Made by a program: the position numbers and the translations under genes. Below are positions 24,697 through 35,305 of a stretch of 64,000 nucleotides of DNA, piece after piece. This DNA comes from Eimeria necatrix (lineage: Eukaryota > Apicomplexa > Conoidasida > Eucoccidiorida > Eimeriidae), in the NCBI RefSeq assembly GCF_000499385.1, contig NW_013652802.1, positions 62,001 through 126,000 of the forward strand. The letters run 5' to 3'. How positions within the stretch are numbered: the first letter of the stretch is position 1; the number at the start of each line of letters is the position of its first letter. A model generated the notes under the pieces. The model was not told the DNA's origin, did no database searches, and saw only the letters and a list, made by a program, of their open reading frames with translations.

Positions 24697-26209
24697 GTAG
24701 CAACGACGGAAACCTAACTTTGCTGCAGCTCCCTGCTGGGGCTGCAGCGACAGTTGTGAGGAGCTGCTGTTGGCCCACAAGCAACAACTTGTCAAGCCCT
24801 GTTCGCTTGGTTCTAATAGTCACATGCCGCATTCACCAACAGCACCCCGCAGTAAAGAAGCTCCGGGCAGTGCAATGAGCAGCCCTTTTACAACTAGGCT
24901 GAAACGTAGCACTAAACGTCGTAGCGGCGATGCGCCTACTGCTGTTCTTAGCAGCTAGGAAGGCCCCTACCGTCCCTGTTCCCCGCAGGGCACTGCGGTC
25001 GTGTGCGCTCACGATCTCCATGGTTCCGCTGAAGGCCATTGTGGGCCTGTAGGTATGGGGCAGGGCTTCAAAGGCCGCTACCTTGGCTTACCGGAAGCCA
25101 AACATACCAGCTGAGGGCGCCACGGCGAAGACTTGGCGTCGTTAGTTTTGTACCTTAACAGAGTCTCGTCTTAGACTTCGCGGAGTCTTACCTACACTCG
25201 ACTGAATATAACGTATTCGATGTATTGTTTGAAAATGGCACAAACGTTTTCGTAGCACTATCAGTTTAGCTACAGGCAGACGGGGATGGTGGATATGTTC
25301 TTAAGAAAAAGCTCCTCATCCGACGTGAGCTGTTGAAACTGAATGGACTACATCAACGCAGTTTAGGTCCACATCTTCCGATGGAAGAGCCAAATCTCTG
25401 GTTGGCTGAACATTTGAAACGGCATGCAACCCTCATCCTCATGGATCCGGATCTATGTGTGTCACCTGCCGTTCTACACGTGAAGAAATTTCGTTGTTCG
25501 TCTTCATTTTACTTCCTGGCCTCCGATCGTGCAACTTCAACATACTGGTTTCCTACTTCCAAAGGTCTCGCTGTACAGTTTCCGGTGGATGCCTGATGAA
25601 CAGCCACATGCTTCGTGGTGTATACCATGCACTGACGACGGGATGCCAGCTACTTCACTTTGCTGAAACCTCGACGGCGCTCGACCGAATGCGGCATTCC
25701 TTCGAATGTTCTGCCGAGCTCTCCTCGGATGCAAATGCCAAAAACCGTCACATCTACGTGAAGTTCCAAGACTAGAAACAAAGTGTGGGGAAGATAAGAG
25801 GCACGAAGAAATACGTCTTTTGCATCCGGAGTATATATATATATTTAATATCTGTGCACGTCCAACAATTCGCAGCAAAAAGCACATAGGCCCCAGCGTT
25901 TCTCTTATTCATCTGCAGTTCTCACAGGTCCTGTAATGACGCCTCAGGGGCGTGCATCAACGAAGATAAGCAAAACTAAACATTACCCGCCAAGCGAAAA
26001 TGCTCGAAAGTGTGAAATTGGGAAAAGAGCACAGCCCGCCACACAAAGAACAGCAAGGGCTGCCCTCGAAATGTTAAGTACACAGTATAACGTCCAGCGC
26101 TTGCAGTACAAAACTTCAGGCGTTTCGGCGAAGCCTGCACAACGAGTCCCCATTAGCCCCTCAAAATAGTAGTTAACATAAAGCGTGTGAGATACAACCG
26201 CCTATACTG
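24697..26209. other. Intergenic, no supportable gene
   Basis: Convergent region after RPF2 and before the stop of the large Gln-rich gene. Several plus-strand frames at 25,333-25,936 are open but switch phase, have no consensus splice sites and show no family motif. A short TA repeat lies at about 25,836. Confidence 0.5.
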
Positions 26210-29200
26210 TCACTGATTTCCGACGGCTCGAAGGCCCTCTGGCGAAAATCTCACGAAAACATGTTTCCAATGTCGCAGCATCCTTGCCACGGCCTTGTCT
26301 ACTGCCGCCTTGATTTCCCTCTGTTGGCGTTGCTGTTGTTGGTTCCTTGCTGTGAGAGGTCTCCCGGTTGCACTACTGCAGCTGGGCTTCCTGTGAAGCT
26401 CTGCTGGAGCCCCCTGGCATGGCAAAGAAGAAGCCGCAGAATCCACAGCATCGTGCTGCAACTTTTCCTTGATTGTCTCAAAGTGGGGGCTTTTTAGTTC
26501 TACAATTTCAGGACTCAGCAAACAAGCAGCAGCAGCTTGAAGAGCCCGCAACTCTGGAAGGCACGCCTTCTCAGCAACCTCCTCAGACACGCCACAAGTC
26601 CTGTGAACGATGCGAGGGGTAGCCGCGGCGACATTACTGCTATTTGGAGGAAAGGCATGAACATGCGCAGTAGCAGTAACCGAATTGGTCACATCGCGAA
26701 GTGGTTGCTCGCCACTAGCAGAAGCCACAGCAGGTGCCGCAGCAGGTGTCATGTCTCCCGCAGTAGCAGCATCTGTTGTCTCATCCTGTAGTGCTTCTTT
26801 TGGGAGCTGCCCGTTGTCGGCTGCATCACCCTGCAAGCCGCTGGCCCCGGAAGCGCCAGCCTCAGTACTGTCAGCTGGCGTACCAAGTGGCGCCTCTACA
26901 ACACCCAACGCACTTTCGGCTGCATCCAAGTCGCAGTTTCGTTGCTGCTTCTCCTCTGGTTGCCCCTGCTGATGCTTAGAATGAAGGCTTGGGGCTATCT
27001 GAGTGTCCCCAGTGTGGTTATGTCCATCGTCGCTTTCTTCATCCTCTACAAACTGCTCGGAACGTGGAGTTCGTGGGAAAGCTGGCTGGCAAGTCTTTGC
27101 CGTCCCTGCATACGGCGGTGGCTCGTACAATATCATTGAGGCGACAAGCTGCTTATCAACCCTCACAAACCCGCTTCGCTTCAGGCGCGTTTCTAGCACC
27201 TGCAAGTGTACTCCTGGAGGCAGCTGCTGCAGCCCGAAGACTCTCAAGGAAGGGCACCTCTGCAGTAGTTGTTCAACAGTCCTCGAGCTAACACCGGATA
27301 CCTCACTGACACCTGCTGCTGGTGATGCTACCTTTGGACTTGGTGACTGAGCTACCTCTCGGCTTCTCGCGTGAGAGTTCTCCGAATCCTTTTCCTCCAC
27401 AGAAGAGACAATGGCACCAAGAAAAAGAAACAACAAAGGAGAACCCCCCGCCCCAGCAAGCGCGCTTCCTCTCACCACAGGTGAGCCTTCGCCTCCTGTT
27501 GTCAGGCGCATCAGGGCCTCAACAGTGACTCTCCCTGCAACTGCCAAGCATAATAGGTCCGGCAACATCTCTCTGCTTCCTATATCGGAAACTGTGAATG
27601 GAAAAGAGAGCGACGTACTGTTAGGTGGCCCCGCAGTTGATGGCTCTTCCTCTGTGTCGCTGGCGCTTCTGTGCTCACTGCCTTCATCGCTGTTGGAATC
27701 GCGTGGGCACATACCTGTGCCGCCCACTGATTGCTCCCGACTTCCGTGGTGCTTCTCCGTCACATCTCCCGCCACCTTCTCAAATCCGTCATAGCGGCGT
27801 GATTGCCCAATGGCTAGATGTTGCAAATGACAGACGACAGGCGCAGAAGCCCCAGCATGAAAAGGTAATGGTACTGGTCCATCCACACTTAGAACTTCCA
27901 ACTGAGGTACGTGAGACTCTAAGAAGCGTTGTAGTAAACCTGCATCCACTCCCCTATAGCTGCGGCCCCTTATACTGCCCGTTCTGGGGCTCTGCATCTT
28001 CAAATCGGTCCCTGCTAACGATGCTGTTTCTGCAGCGTCGCCACGTCGTTGCTGCTGCTGCCCCTTCAGGGATTTATGGAGCCCGCTGTATGCGTCAGTG
28101 AGATACAACTTCCTTAGAGAAGGCAACAACAGGCCTCTTGCACTCTGGCAGAAAAGACGCGCAGTGCCTCCGTACTGATGGAGCTGTGGCAGCGGGAGCA
28201 AAGGCCTCGAACCAGACGTCTCTCGAAAACCGATGGGTTCCTTTTCCCGCGAGCTAGCAGTTGCTGCACAAACGTCGGCGGCGTCTTCTCCATCTACACC
28301 ATCTGCGGCAGTAGCGGCCTCAGTAACAGGGGCCTCAGCAGCGGCAACGCCCGCTTGCACTTCAGGAAAATCGCCGACCTGGGAATGCACCACAGGGGGA
28401 AGGCCATCCTGCAGTGACCCTGAATGGGAGCGCACAGGAACAGCTGCTCGTCCCTTGATCCGATGTACATATAGCTGGCGAATGGTGCCGCTACAGCACT
28501 CCAGAAAGACCAATAGAGACTTAATATTCGCTGTCGTTTGCTGCAGCAGTAGCTGCTGCACCGACGGGCAAACTAACAAAGGCAGCAGCATGCTGCAGCG
28601 CTTGAGGTGCATGCGTCTGACGTAGGGCAATACTTTGGCTTCGGTCTGGAGCAACAGATCCCTGCAACTCCGGCTTGCCAGGGACAAGTAGCGGGCCTCA
28701 GCTTTCTCTGCCTCTGGTAACGCTGTAGCTTCCTCTCCTCTCTCATCCATTCTTGGTGCTGCTTCTTCCACCTCAGGCTTTCTATCGTGTGTCTTTGCTT
28801 CCTCAAAGGCCGAACCCACTGCTGCCCCAGTGTGAGTGTGGAGACCGTGGCCTTCAATAGCGTTGCAAACATACAGAGACCTGAGAGCACGGCTCTGCAC
28901 AGGCTGCTGCTGGTGTTGATGCTGCTGCTCCTGGCTGCTCATGGGAACCGCGAAGTGGCCAATGATGTCTACGAACTGCTTCAGCTCGTCTGGCTGACAG
29001 ACAAATGCCGCCAAGATCGTTGGGCGAGCTGCAACTGCTGCAGCAAAGCAACGAAGAGCGCCTCCTGTGATTCCTGCTGTAGCAGCGTTCTCGTCTGCAC
29101 TTGCCAACCCCAGCTGCTCTGTCTGCTGCTGCCTCTGCTGCATGAGGGATAGTGTATGCTCTAGTGTGGGCCTGCTCTCGAGGGACTGGACGGGGGTATC

Positions 29201-32200
29201 GTCAGAGTCCTCAAAGATATTTCCCCTTGCTAACCTGTAATGCAACTCCCACTGAAGGGCCTCGGTCTCCTGGGGTGTCTGATGAATGCCCTCCTCTGCA
29301 GAGACAGTACCCTGATTTCTCCAATGCTCCCCTTTGTCCCCTTCTTGCCGGGGCCAGGGCTCTGCGTCAGCAGACTCACCATGGCTTTCTACCAGGGAGC
29401 CATGGCTGCTCTCAGAACTTCTGCTTCTGCAGCTGCTGCAAGTGCTGAAGCCACCTAAGTAATTGCCCACGCTTGCTGTCAGCATGCGCGAAAATGCAGA
29501 TCCGATGAGCGGCCTATTCAAAACCAGCACCTCCAGACAGTGCAAGTGCAGCAAATGCTGTTCTTGCTGCTGTTCTTGCTGCTGTTCTTGCTGATGCTCC
29601 TGCTCCCGCGGCTGCTGCTGTATGCCTTCTTGTAAGGGACAAATACACGAAGAGCCGGCAAGAAGCCCTAGGATACGACGCTGCACCTTGGCCACTTGTC
29701 TGCTCCCCCAGTCCGTAAGGAGCAGATCAGGGGCCTGAGCTAGCAACTCAATGACAGGGGCACCTAAACACAAGTATTGCAGCGTCTGCTGACTTCTAAT
29801 GAGGACTTCAAGCAGGGCGAACGCTGCAAGCAGCATAGCCTCCACTTCTTCCGCAGGTACTAGTGCCGCTGCTGCAGAAATGCTCCCCGTGAGTGCTGCT
29901 TCTGCAGGAGAGCCCCGTGAACAACTACACTGTTCATCTGTTTCAGAGAACACCTCGCCTTCATTTGCTTCATCACCAAAAGGTTGATCGACGCGAGGCG
30001 GCAGCAGTGGAGCGCCAACCTCATCAGGGCTCTGCCTCAGCAACAACAAACGCTTCCGGACTTGCAGCAGCATTTTGGCGACACGTGAATTCTCCTGTTG
30101 CTTTTCTCTATCTAGCGAAGCTGAAGCACCCTCGCGAAGCCTTGGACTACGCGGCTGATCGCCTGACGCCGTCGGTTCTGCAGTTGCTGCAACTGTTACC
30201 CCGACTGCTTCTGGCGACGGTGCGCTCGTGTGGGGGACCAAAGCAAGGATCTGCGCAAGATGCTGCCGAGCAGTGACACAAACGGCCTCCCACATTTCTT
30301 CAGTGCGGATGTCCCCAGCAGCTTCCAACCCTCGAAGACGGCTTTCCTCGTTGAGATGCAGAAGAGCAGCAAGGATGCGCAGTAGCGGCAGATTCCCTGA
30401 TACCTTCTTCGGAAGCTGTGCAGGGACAAGAGACGCTGCAACACCTTGAGAGTCAGAAACAAGCTTATGGTCGTGGTGCTGTTCTTCCTCAGCACGACCG
30501 GCTGCTGCCTCCATTTCTTCTCCCTCTGCTGCAGCGTTCCCCGTTGGTGTGCTTTCTGCTGCTGCGCTCTCCGGCACTCCTGCTTTCCCTCTTGGTTCAT
30601 TCGGTGCGACTGCCTCACTGCCAACAGCGTCCCCTTGCAAATTGTTTTGTTCCAGCGAGCCCCCTCCCATCAAATGCTCCTTTTGAGTTGTGCCCCTTTG
30701 CGATGTCTTCGAGTGACTAAGGGAAGATACAGGGAGGCTTAAAGCCTTGCTGGCTTTGCTCAGAAGACGCTTCGCCCCCTGCAACGCCCGCTGCGCCCCC
30801 TCAGCACCCACACCAGCTCCGGCAGCTATTCCCCCAACCCCAGATGCCAATGCCGATCCCCGCAAGCTGCCTTTGCTAGACGCCTTGCGACGAAAGGAGC
30901 CCCACAAAGAAAACTTCTTTCCGTAGGGTTCCGTCGGGTCTGGTGGGGAGGATTTGGATGTGTGTAACTCAGGAACGGGTAAAGGCGTGACATCCCCAGT
31001 CCCTGCAACAGCAGAGACAGTTACGCGTATTGGTGACGGTCTCATCTCTGCAATATTATGTTGTCCTTCCTCCTGGAACTGTTGCTGCTGCTTCACTGCT
31101 TCCTCCTCCTGCGTTTGTTGCTGCAGCACAACTGGTTGTGTCTCTATGTTTGAGAGCCCTAGGCGGCGCTCTTGTCTCTCAACGGCTTCCAGCTGCAGCC
31201 TACGAAGACACCGAAGCGCACAGCGGCGCTGGTGTCTCTCTGCGCTGTTGACAGCCTCTATGGGCAACTCAATGACAAGCCACAATGTCCCAATGCCACT
31301 GCTATTTCGCTGCTGCTCGTGCTGCTCATGCTGCGTCTGCTGCTCCCGTAAACAGTGCTGCTGCCGCTGCAACCGCAGCAGAGTCAGCAGCAACGTTTGT
31401 ATGTAAGCTCTTGTTCCTGCTGCATCCACAGATGATTTTTCAGCTGGGTGCTCTTCCTGTTTCTTTTCCTGTTGCTGCTGTGTGGGCTGAGCTTGCCGCT
31501 GCTCCTGACGTTTCTGCTGCATCATCAATTCCTCGTCTGCTGTGGCAAGAAATCTCACCAAACCCCGAAACTGCCCCAAGTCAGAACTTGCTGCAGCTGT
31601 CGCAGCACCCTCGTTGCCGCCTGCTCCCAGGTCTACCTTTGCTGGCCACTGCTCTCGAGCTGCAGTTGTTACAGCACTCTCGTTGCCACCTCCTGCTGAG
31701 TCAACTCTTGCTAAGCAGTGTTCTGGTACGACTGCTAATCCTGCTGCCCCAGCGTTGGAATTAGACGAGTCACGCGGTGCTAGGTACAGCAGACCCTCCT
31801 GCTCCAGCGCCACCAAGTCTGCAACGGCTCCAATACTCCACGAAACGTTCAACGGAGAGGGACCCAATCGGGAAGCCAGGCGCTGCAACAAATTCTGCTG
31901 GTACCGTTGCTGCTCTTTGCTGTCAGCATCATGCTGAACTGAAGACACACCGTCAGACTGGCCTTGCTGCAATTCTTGATCTACAACCGCTGCAGACTTT
32001 CCCACTGCTTGCTGCTGTGGCAGCAACAACTGATCCTGTTGTTCGTCATTGCTCTCCTCCGAAAGTTGCTCTTCTACAGGCTGTTTCCCTTCATGAAATC
32101 TTTGATCGTCTTGCTGCAGCTCCTGCAGGTCTTGCTGCAGTTGCCCATCTTGCACCTCCTGCGGATGCTGCTCTTCTTCCTGACCATCTTCTTGTCCCTG

Positions 32201-33781
32201 CAGCTGCTTTTCGCCTTCCCTTACCTCCTCCAGCTGCTGCACTTCCTCATCCAGCTGCTGCTCGTGCTGCTGCAGCTGCTGCGCCTCTTCCTGGAGCTGT
32301 TGATCAGCTTGCAGTGGCTCTACCAAGTTACCTTCAACATCCTGACGCTGTTCTCCCTGCTGTTCCTCCTCTAGCTGAAGTTGCTCTTCCTGCTGCAGAG
32401 CTGGCGGCCCACCTTCTTGGTCAGCTTGCTGGTCCTCCTGAGGCGGCTGCTCCTGCTGCTGGTGTTCCTCGCCTTGTTGCTGCTCCATTTGGGGCTGCTC
32501 ATCTTCTCCCGGCAGCTCCTTCTGCTGCTGTTCTTCTGCGGCTGATCCTCCTGGGGGCTTCGACACTTCCTCAGGGTCTCCCTCTGATTGCACAATAGGT
32601 TGTGGCTCCTGCTGTTGTTGCTCCTGTGTGGCTTGATGTTCCTCAGACTCTTGTTGCTGTTCCCCTTCTTGCTGCCTCTGTACCTGTTGCTCCGTTGGTA
32701 CTGTCTCCGTAGCTTCGTGCTCCTGCTGCTGCGTGAGCTGCGGTTGCTGCTGCTCCTCACGCGACTCAGGGGCTATTTGTGGGTCCTGCTGGCCTGTTTG
32801 CTGCTGCTGCTGTTGAAGCTGTTCCTGCTGATCCTGCGTCTTGCTTTCGTTCTGTAAGCGTTGTAGATTATCAGACTCCTCTTTTTCTGTTTCGCACCTC
32901 TCGGGTTGCTGCTGCTGCCCTTGCTGGAGTTGCTCAGTGGCAACCTTTTGCTGCGCCTCTTGGGTCTGCCCCTGCTCTTGTTCGCGCTGCTGCTCCTTCG
33001 GCTCCTGCTCCGAGGCAGCTCCCTGTTGGTGCTGTCCAGGCTGCTCCTGCGGATCAGACCGCTGCCGCTGTTCAGACCGCTGTTCTTCGGGTCGTTGGTG
33101 CTCTTCAGACTGCTGCTGCTGCTGTTGCTGCTGCTTCGGCTCCTGCCCGGAGACAGCTTTTTGTTGCTGCTGTTCCTGCGAATCAGGCCGTTGCCGCTGT
33201 TCAGGTTGCTGCTCTTCAGGTCGTTGCTGCTGTTGAGGTTGCTGCTCTTCAGGCCGCTGCTGTTCTTCAGTCTGTTGCCGTTGCAGCTGTGCACTTTGAC
33301 GCTGCTGCTGCTGTTCGCGTTGCGGCTGCTGCGACTGCCCTTCAGCCTCCGGCTGCGTCTCTTTCACTGGCTCTCGCTGCTGCTTTCCAGCCTCCTGGAG
33401 CTCCTGCTGTTTCTGCCGTTGTTCGTTCGGTTGCTGCTGTGGATGCTGCTGCTCCCGCACTGGCTTCTCCGGGCCAGGCGTCTGCTGTTGCTGCCCATTC
33501 CGAGAAACTTCTGACGCGTGTTCTGGTTGCTGCTGCTGCGGCTGCGCCTGCGGCTGCGCCTGCGGCTGTGCCTGCGGCTGCGGCTGCGCCTGCTCCTGCC
33601 GCGCTTGATTATCTGCATTCCCACTACTCTCTCTCTTTGGCGCAGCTTGTACATTTTTCTGTTCATGCGGCTGCTGCTGCTGCCGCTGCACTTCCTCTGG
33701 AAGGGATTGGTGGGCCTTCTGATCAGGAACATCACGTGCCTCAGGAACTCTCTCCCCGGCGGCGTCTGTGGAACCCTCCAT
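26210..33781 (-). CDS. Giant Gln-rich protein with LRR-like C-terminal half
   Basis: A single uninterrupted frame of 2,523 codons from the first true ATG (33,781); the frame extends 41 codons further up only from a non-ATG codon. Residues from about 15 to 620 are almost entirely Gln, Glu, Pro and Arg, encoded by CAG/CAA/GAG, and contain internal duplications of a RPEEQ..EQRQR module. From about residue 1,050 onward complexity rises. A short helix set (LPLLRILAALLHLNEES) could be F-box-like. Between about 1,600 and 2,200 there are spaced LRR-like units: LRSLYVCNAIEG, IRQLYVHRIKG, LRKLYLTDAYSGL, LEVLSVDGP, LLCLAVAGRV and CPSLRVFGL. An adaptor or scaffold with leucine-rich repeats is the inference; no enzymatic motif was seen. 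No signal peptide or transmembrane segment is evident. Confidence 0.7.
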   Translation of the reverse strand: MEGSTDAAGERVPEARDVPDQKAHQSLPEEVQRQQQQPHEQKNVQAAPKRESSGNADNQARQEQAQPQPQAQPQAQPQAQPQQQQPEHASEVSRNGQQQQTPGPEKPVREQQHPQQQPNEQRQKQQELQEAGKQQREPVKETQPEAEGQSQQPQREQQQQRQSAQLQRQQTEEQQRPEEQQPQQQQRPEEQQPEQRQRPDSQEQQQQKAVSGQEPKQQQQQQQQSEEHQRPEEQRSEQRQRSDPQEQPGQHQQGAASEQEPKEQQREQEQGQTQEAQQKVATEQLQQGQQQQPERCETEKEESDNLQRLQNESKTQDQQEQLQQQQQQTGQQDPQIAPESREEQQQPQLTQQQEHEATETVPTEQQVQRQQEGEQQQESEEHQATQEQQQQEPQPIVQSEGDPEEVSKPPGGSAAEEQQQKELPGEDEQPQMEQQQGEEHQQQEQPPQEDQQADQEGGPPALQQEEQLQLEEEQQGEQRQDVEGNLVEPLQADQQLQEEAQQLQQHEQQLDEEVQQLEEVREGEKQLQGQEDGQEEEQHPQEVQDGQLQQDLQELQQDDQRFHEGKQPVEEQLSEESNDEQQDQLLLPQQQAVGKSAAVVDQELQQGQSDGVSSVQHDADSKEQQRYQQNLLQRLASRLGPSPLNVSWSIGAVADLVALEQEGLLYLAPRDSSNSNAGAAGLAVVPEHCLARVDSAGGGNESAVTTAAREQWPAKVDLGAGGNEGAATAAASSDLGQFRGLVRFLATADEELMMQQKRQEQRQAQPTQQQQEKKQEEHPAEKSSVDAAGTRAYIQTLLLTLLRLQRQQHCLREQQTQHEQHEQQRNSSGIGTLWLVIELPIEAVNSAERHQRRCALRCLRRLQLEAVERQERRLGLSNIETQPVVLQQQTQEEEAVKQQQQFQEEGQHNIAEMRPSPIRVTVSAVAGTGDVTPLPVPELHTSKSSPPDPTEPYGKKFSLWGSFRRKASSKGSLRGSALASGVGGIAAGAGVGAEGAQRALQGAKRLLSKASKALSLPVSSLSHSKTSQRGTTQKEHLMGGGSLEQNNLQGDAVGSEAVAPNEPRGKAGVPESAAAESTPTGNAAAEGEEMEAAAGRAEEEQHHDHKLVSDSQGVAASLVPAQLPKKVSGNLPLLRILAALLHLNEESRLRGLEAAGDIRTEEMWEAVCVTARQHLAQILALVPHTSAPSPEAVGVTVAATAEPTASGDQPRSPRLREGASASLDREKQQENSRVAKMLLQVRKRLLLLRQSPDEVGAPLLPPRVDQPFGDEANEGEVFSETDEQCSCSRGSPAEAALTGSISAAAALVPAEEVEAMLLAAFALLEVLIRSQQTLQYLCLGAPVIELLAQAPDLLLTDWGSRQVAKVQRRILGLLAGSSCICPLQEGIQQQPREQEHQQEQQQEQQQEQHLLHLHCLEVLVLNRPLIGSAFSRMLTASVGNYLGGFSTCSSCRSRSSESSHGSLVESHGESADAEPWPRQEGDKGEHWRNQGTVSAEEGIHQTPQETEALQWELHYRLARGNIFEDSDDTPVQSLESRPTLEHTLSLMQQRQQQTEQLGLASADENAATAGITGGALRCFAAAVAARPTILAAFVCQPDELKQFVDIIGHFAVPMSSQEQQHQHQQQPVQSRALRSLYVCNAIEGHGLHTHTGAAVGSAFEEAKTHDRKPEVEEAAPRMDERGEEATALPEAEKAEARYLSLASRSCRDLLLQTEAKVLPYVRRMHLKRCSMLLPLLVCPSVQQLLLQQTTANIKSLLVFLECCSGTIRQLYVHRIKGRAAVPVRSHSGSLQDGLPPVVHSQVGDFPEVQAGVAAAEAPVTEAATAADGVDGEDAADVCAATASSREKEPIGFRETSGSRPLLPLPQLHQYGGTARLFCQSARGLLLPSLRKLYLTDAYSGLHKSLKGQQQQRRGDAAETASLAGTDLKMQSPRTGSIRGRSYRGVDAGLLQRFLESHVPQLEVLSVDGPVPLPFHAGASAPVVCHLQHLAIGQSRRYDGFEKVAGDVTEKHHGSREQSVGGTGMCPRDSNSDEGSEHRSASDTEEEPSTAGPPNSTSLSFPFTVSDIGSREMLPDLLCLAVAGRVTVEALMRLTTGGEGSPVVRGSALAGAGGSPLLFLFLGAIVSSVEEKDSENSHARSREVAQSPSPKVASPAAGVSEVSGVSSRTVEQLLQRCPSLRVFGLQQLPPGVHLQVLETRLKRSGFVRVDKQLVASMILYEPPPYAGTAKTCQPAFPRTPRSEQFVEDEESDDGHNHTGDTQIAPSLHSKHQQGQPEEKQQRNCDLDAAESALGVVEAPLGTPADSTEAGASGASGLQGDAADNGQLPKEALQDETTDAATAGDMTPAAAPAVASASGEQPLRDVTNSVTATAHVHAFPPNSSNVAAATPRIVHRTCGVSEEVAEKACLPELRALQAAAACLLSPEIVELKSPHFETIKEKLQHDAVDSAASSLPCQGAPAELHRKPSCSSATGRPLTARNQQQQRQQREIKAAVDKAVARMLRHWKHVFVRFSPEGLRAVGNQ
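31930..33690. repeat. Coding Gln-rich low-complexity tract with tandem duplications
   Basis: Degenerate (CTG/TTG/CTC) triplets on the plus strand encode the Gln/Glu-rich half of the minus-strand giant protein. Within it, a block with RPEEQQPEQRQRPD and KAVSGQEPKQQQ is repeated as RPEEQRSEQRQRSDP and GAASEQEPKEQQ (about 33,000-33,250), and a six-residue-scale QPQAQPQA repeat lies at about 33,530-33,600. Just C-terminal (about 31,600-31,740) a unit starting ARVDSAGGGNES recurs as AKVDLGAGGNEG. These repeats keep antisense frames open as well. Confidence 0.8.
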
Positions 33782-35305
33782 CCTGGCGAGCTGAGTGCCT
33801 GGTGCCAAAGGCCCCCCCTTTCTAAGAATTGTACTGGGCTCCAGAGACAAAAAAGAAAAACAACACCAGTCCCAGATGAGCGGAGCCGGCAGTTCCACCG
33901 GCACCTACTGCTGTCCACTGCCGCCGGCGCTTTTGCTACTTCTGGTTGGTGTACACGTTTAAGAATCAATCAAAACACTGGGCCATAGCATTCATGCAGC
34001 AAACGCTGCTACTCCTGCCGCAGCTGTCGACGTCACTGCTCCTGAAATCGGCGCTAGTCCCGTGGGGGGCGAAGCGTTCTTTCTCGACCCAAATTTGGCT
34101 CATCAAGATGAATGTCACAGTGTTGCCTTTGACAAACCCTCCTTTTGCTGCCACGGTTAACCTAACACAACAAACATTGAGGCAGGCCCTGCTGCTGATG
34201 GCGCTGTTGCTGCCGCTGTCTAGCTGCTGTATCTGTGCGGCCCGAAAGCAATGCTTCTAAAGTGTAATATGTGTAGAAAGGCCAATGTTGAAAGTTGTAT
34301 CGGGGGGAAAACTGAAAAATAAGGGGAAAAACATTGTAAAGTGTGCGCGAGGTACTCTCGCCGTGCGGCTACTAGCCACGGCCCAGACTCGAGAGAGAGG
34401 ATTGGAGGAGTCTCCCTTGGTGTTTTAAAGCCGTCTCGATGTTAATACGCCTCTAGCAAAAACCTGAATTCCAATGCAACCTCATCTATGCCATACTCAA
34501 GGTCAAGGACCCCACAACGAAATGCAGCACACGAAGACAGGCACTGGGGAAGGGCGGTCCAGGTCCCCAGACCAGTGGGCCTCTTGTGCACCCTGCTTTT
34601 TATGACGCCGTCCAACTGCAATTATAGAAAGGCTTTGAAAAACATGCTCAAAAGCTTATTTTAATATGCTTGTGATTTGTGGCTTCGGTTTGCAAGACGC
34701 AATTAAGGAGTTTCAGACCATGCCGCAACGCAGGAGACCTCCATCGAGCACCGCAGGAAGAGAAATGAGGACGCACTTACCCCAAAAGTGCATTTAAATG
34801 AAATTTTAATATGAATGTAGTTGAGTGAAAGAGCGAAAGAACGCTGCAACGGTGCACCCACCGAAGAATGCCTCTGCACCGCCGCTGCGTGGTAGCGACC
34901 AACGTCACAACTAAATCACATCATGGAGAAGATAACAGTTTAAACCCATCAAGCATCACCTACTAAATAATATGGTAGCTCATGCTGTCATACCATCACT
35001 TGCATCGAACCACACTCCACCGACAAAAAGATCCCAGAGCAAAGGCAGGAATTCATGGTACCGCTGAAAGGCCTACCACAGGTGCAGGGAACCGCTACAA
35101 CAGAAAAGCCTCCAGCAGACGCTGTTTACCCATGTTTTCCACAGGCTTAAAGAATAGCACAGTGTAGCAGTATCAAATGTTTTGTCACACTCTCGGTAGT
35201 GCATCGGCGGCCCTGGTAATTTAGCAGTGTCTGCAGCAGCTGCGGTTGCTCAAAAAAGCTACTTGGAATGCTCTGTTGGTCCAGCCCTCAACACTGCAGT
35301 AGCAG
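33782..35305. other. Intergenic between two minus-strand genes
   Basis: Upstream region of the Gln-rich gene and downstream region of the GT22-like gene. Plus-strand frames at 33,946-34,260 and 34,982-35,167 have no supporting signals. No gene was seen. Confidence 0.5.

Noticed and set aside
25333..25936. Cluster of plus-strand frames considered as a further retroelement or gene fragment
   Set aside because: No integrase, RT or host-gene motif could be recognised and the frames do not connect through splice sites.
31777..33825. Long plus-strand open frames (31,777-32,598 and 32,779-33,825) opposite the Gln-rich protein
   Set aside because: They are Ala/Pro/Val-rich mirror images of the CAG/GAG triplets of the minus-strand gene, with no start context, motif or splice sites of their own.
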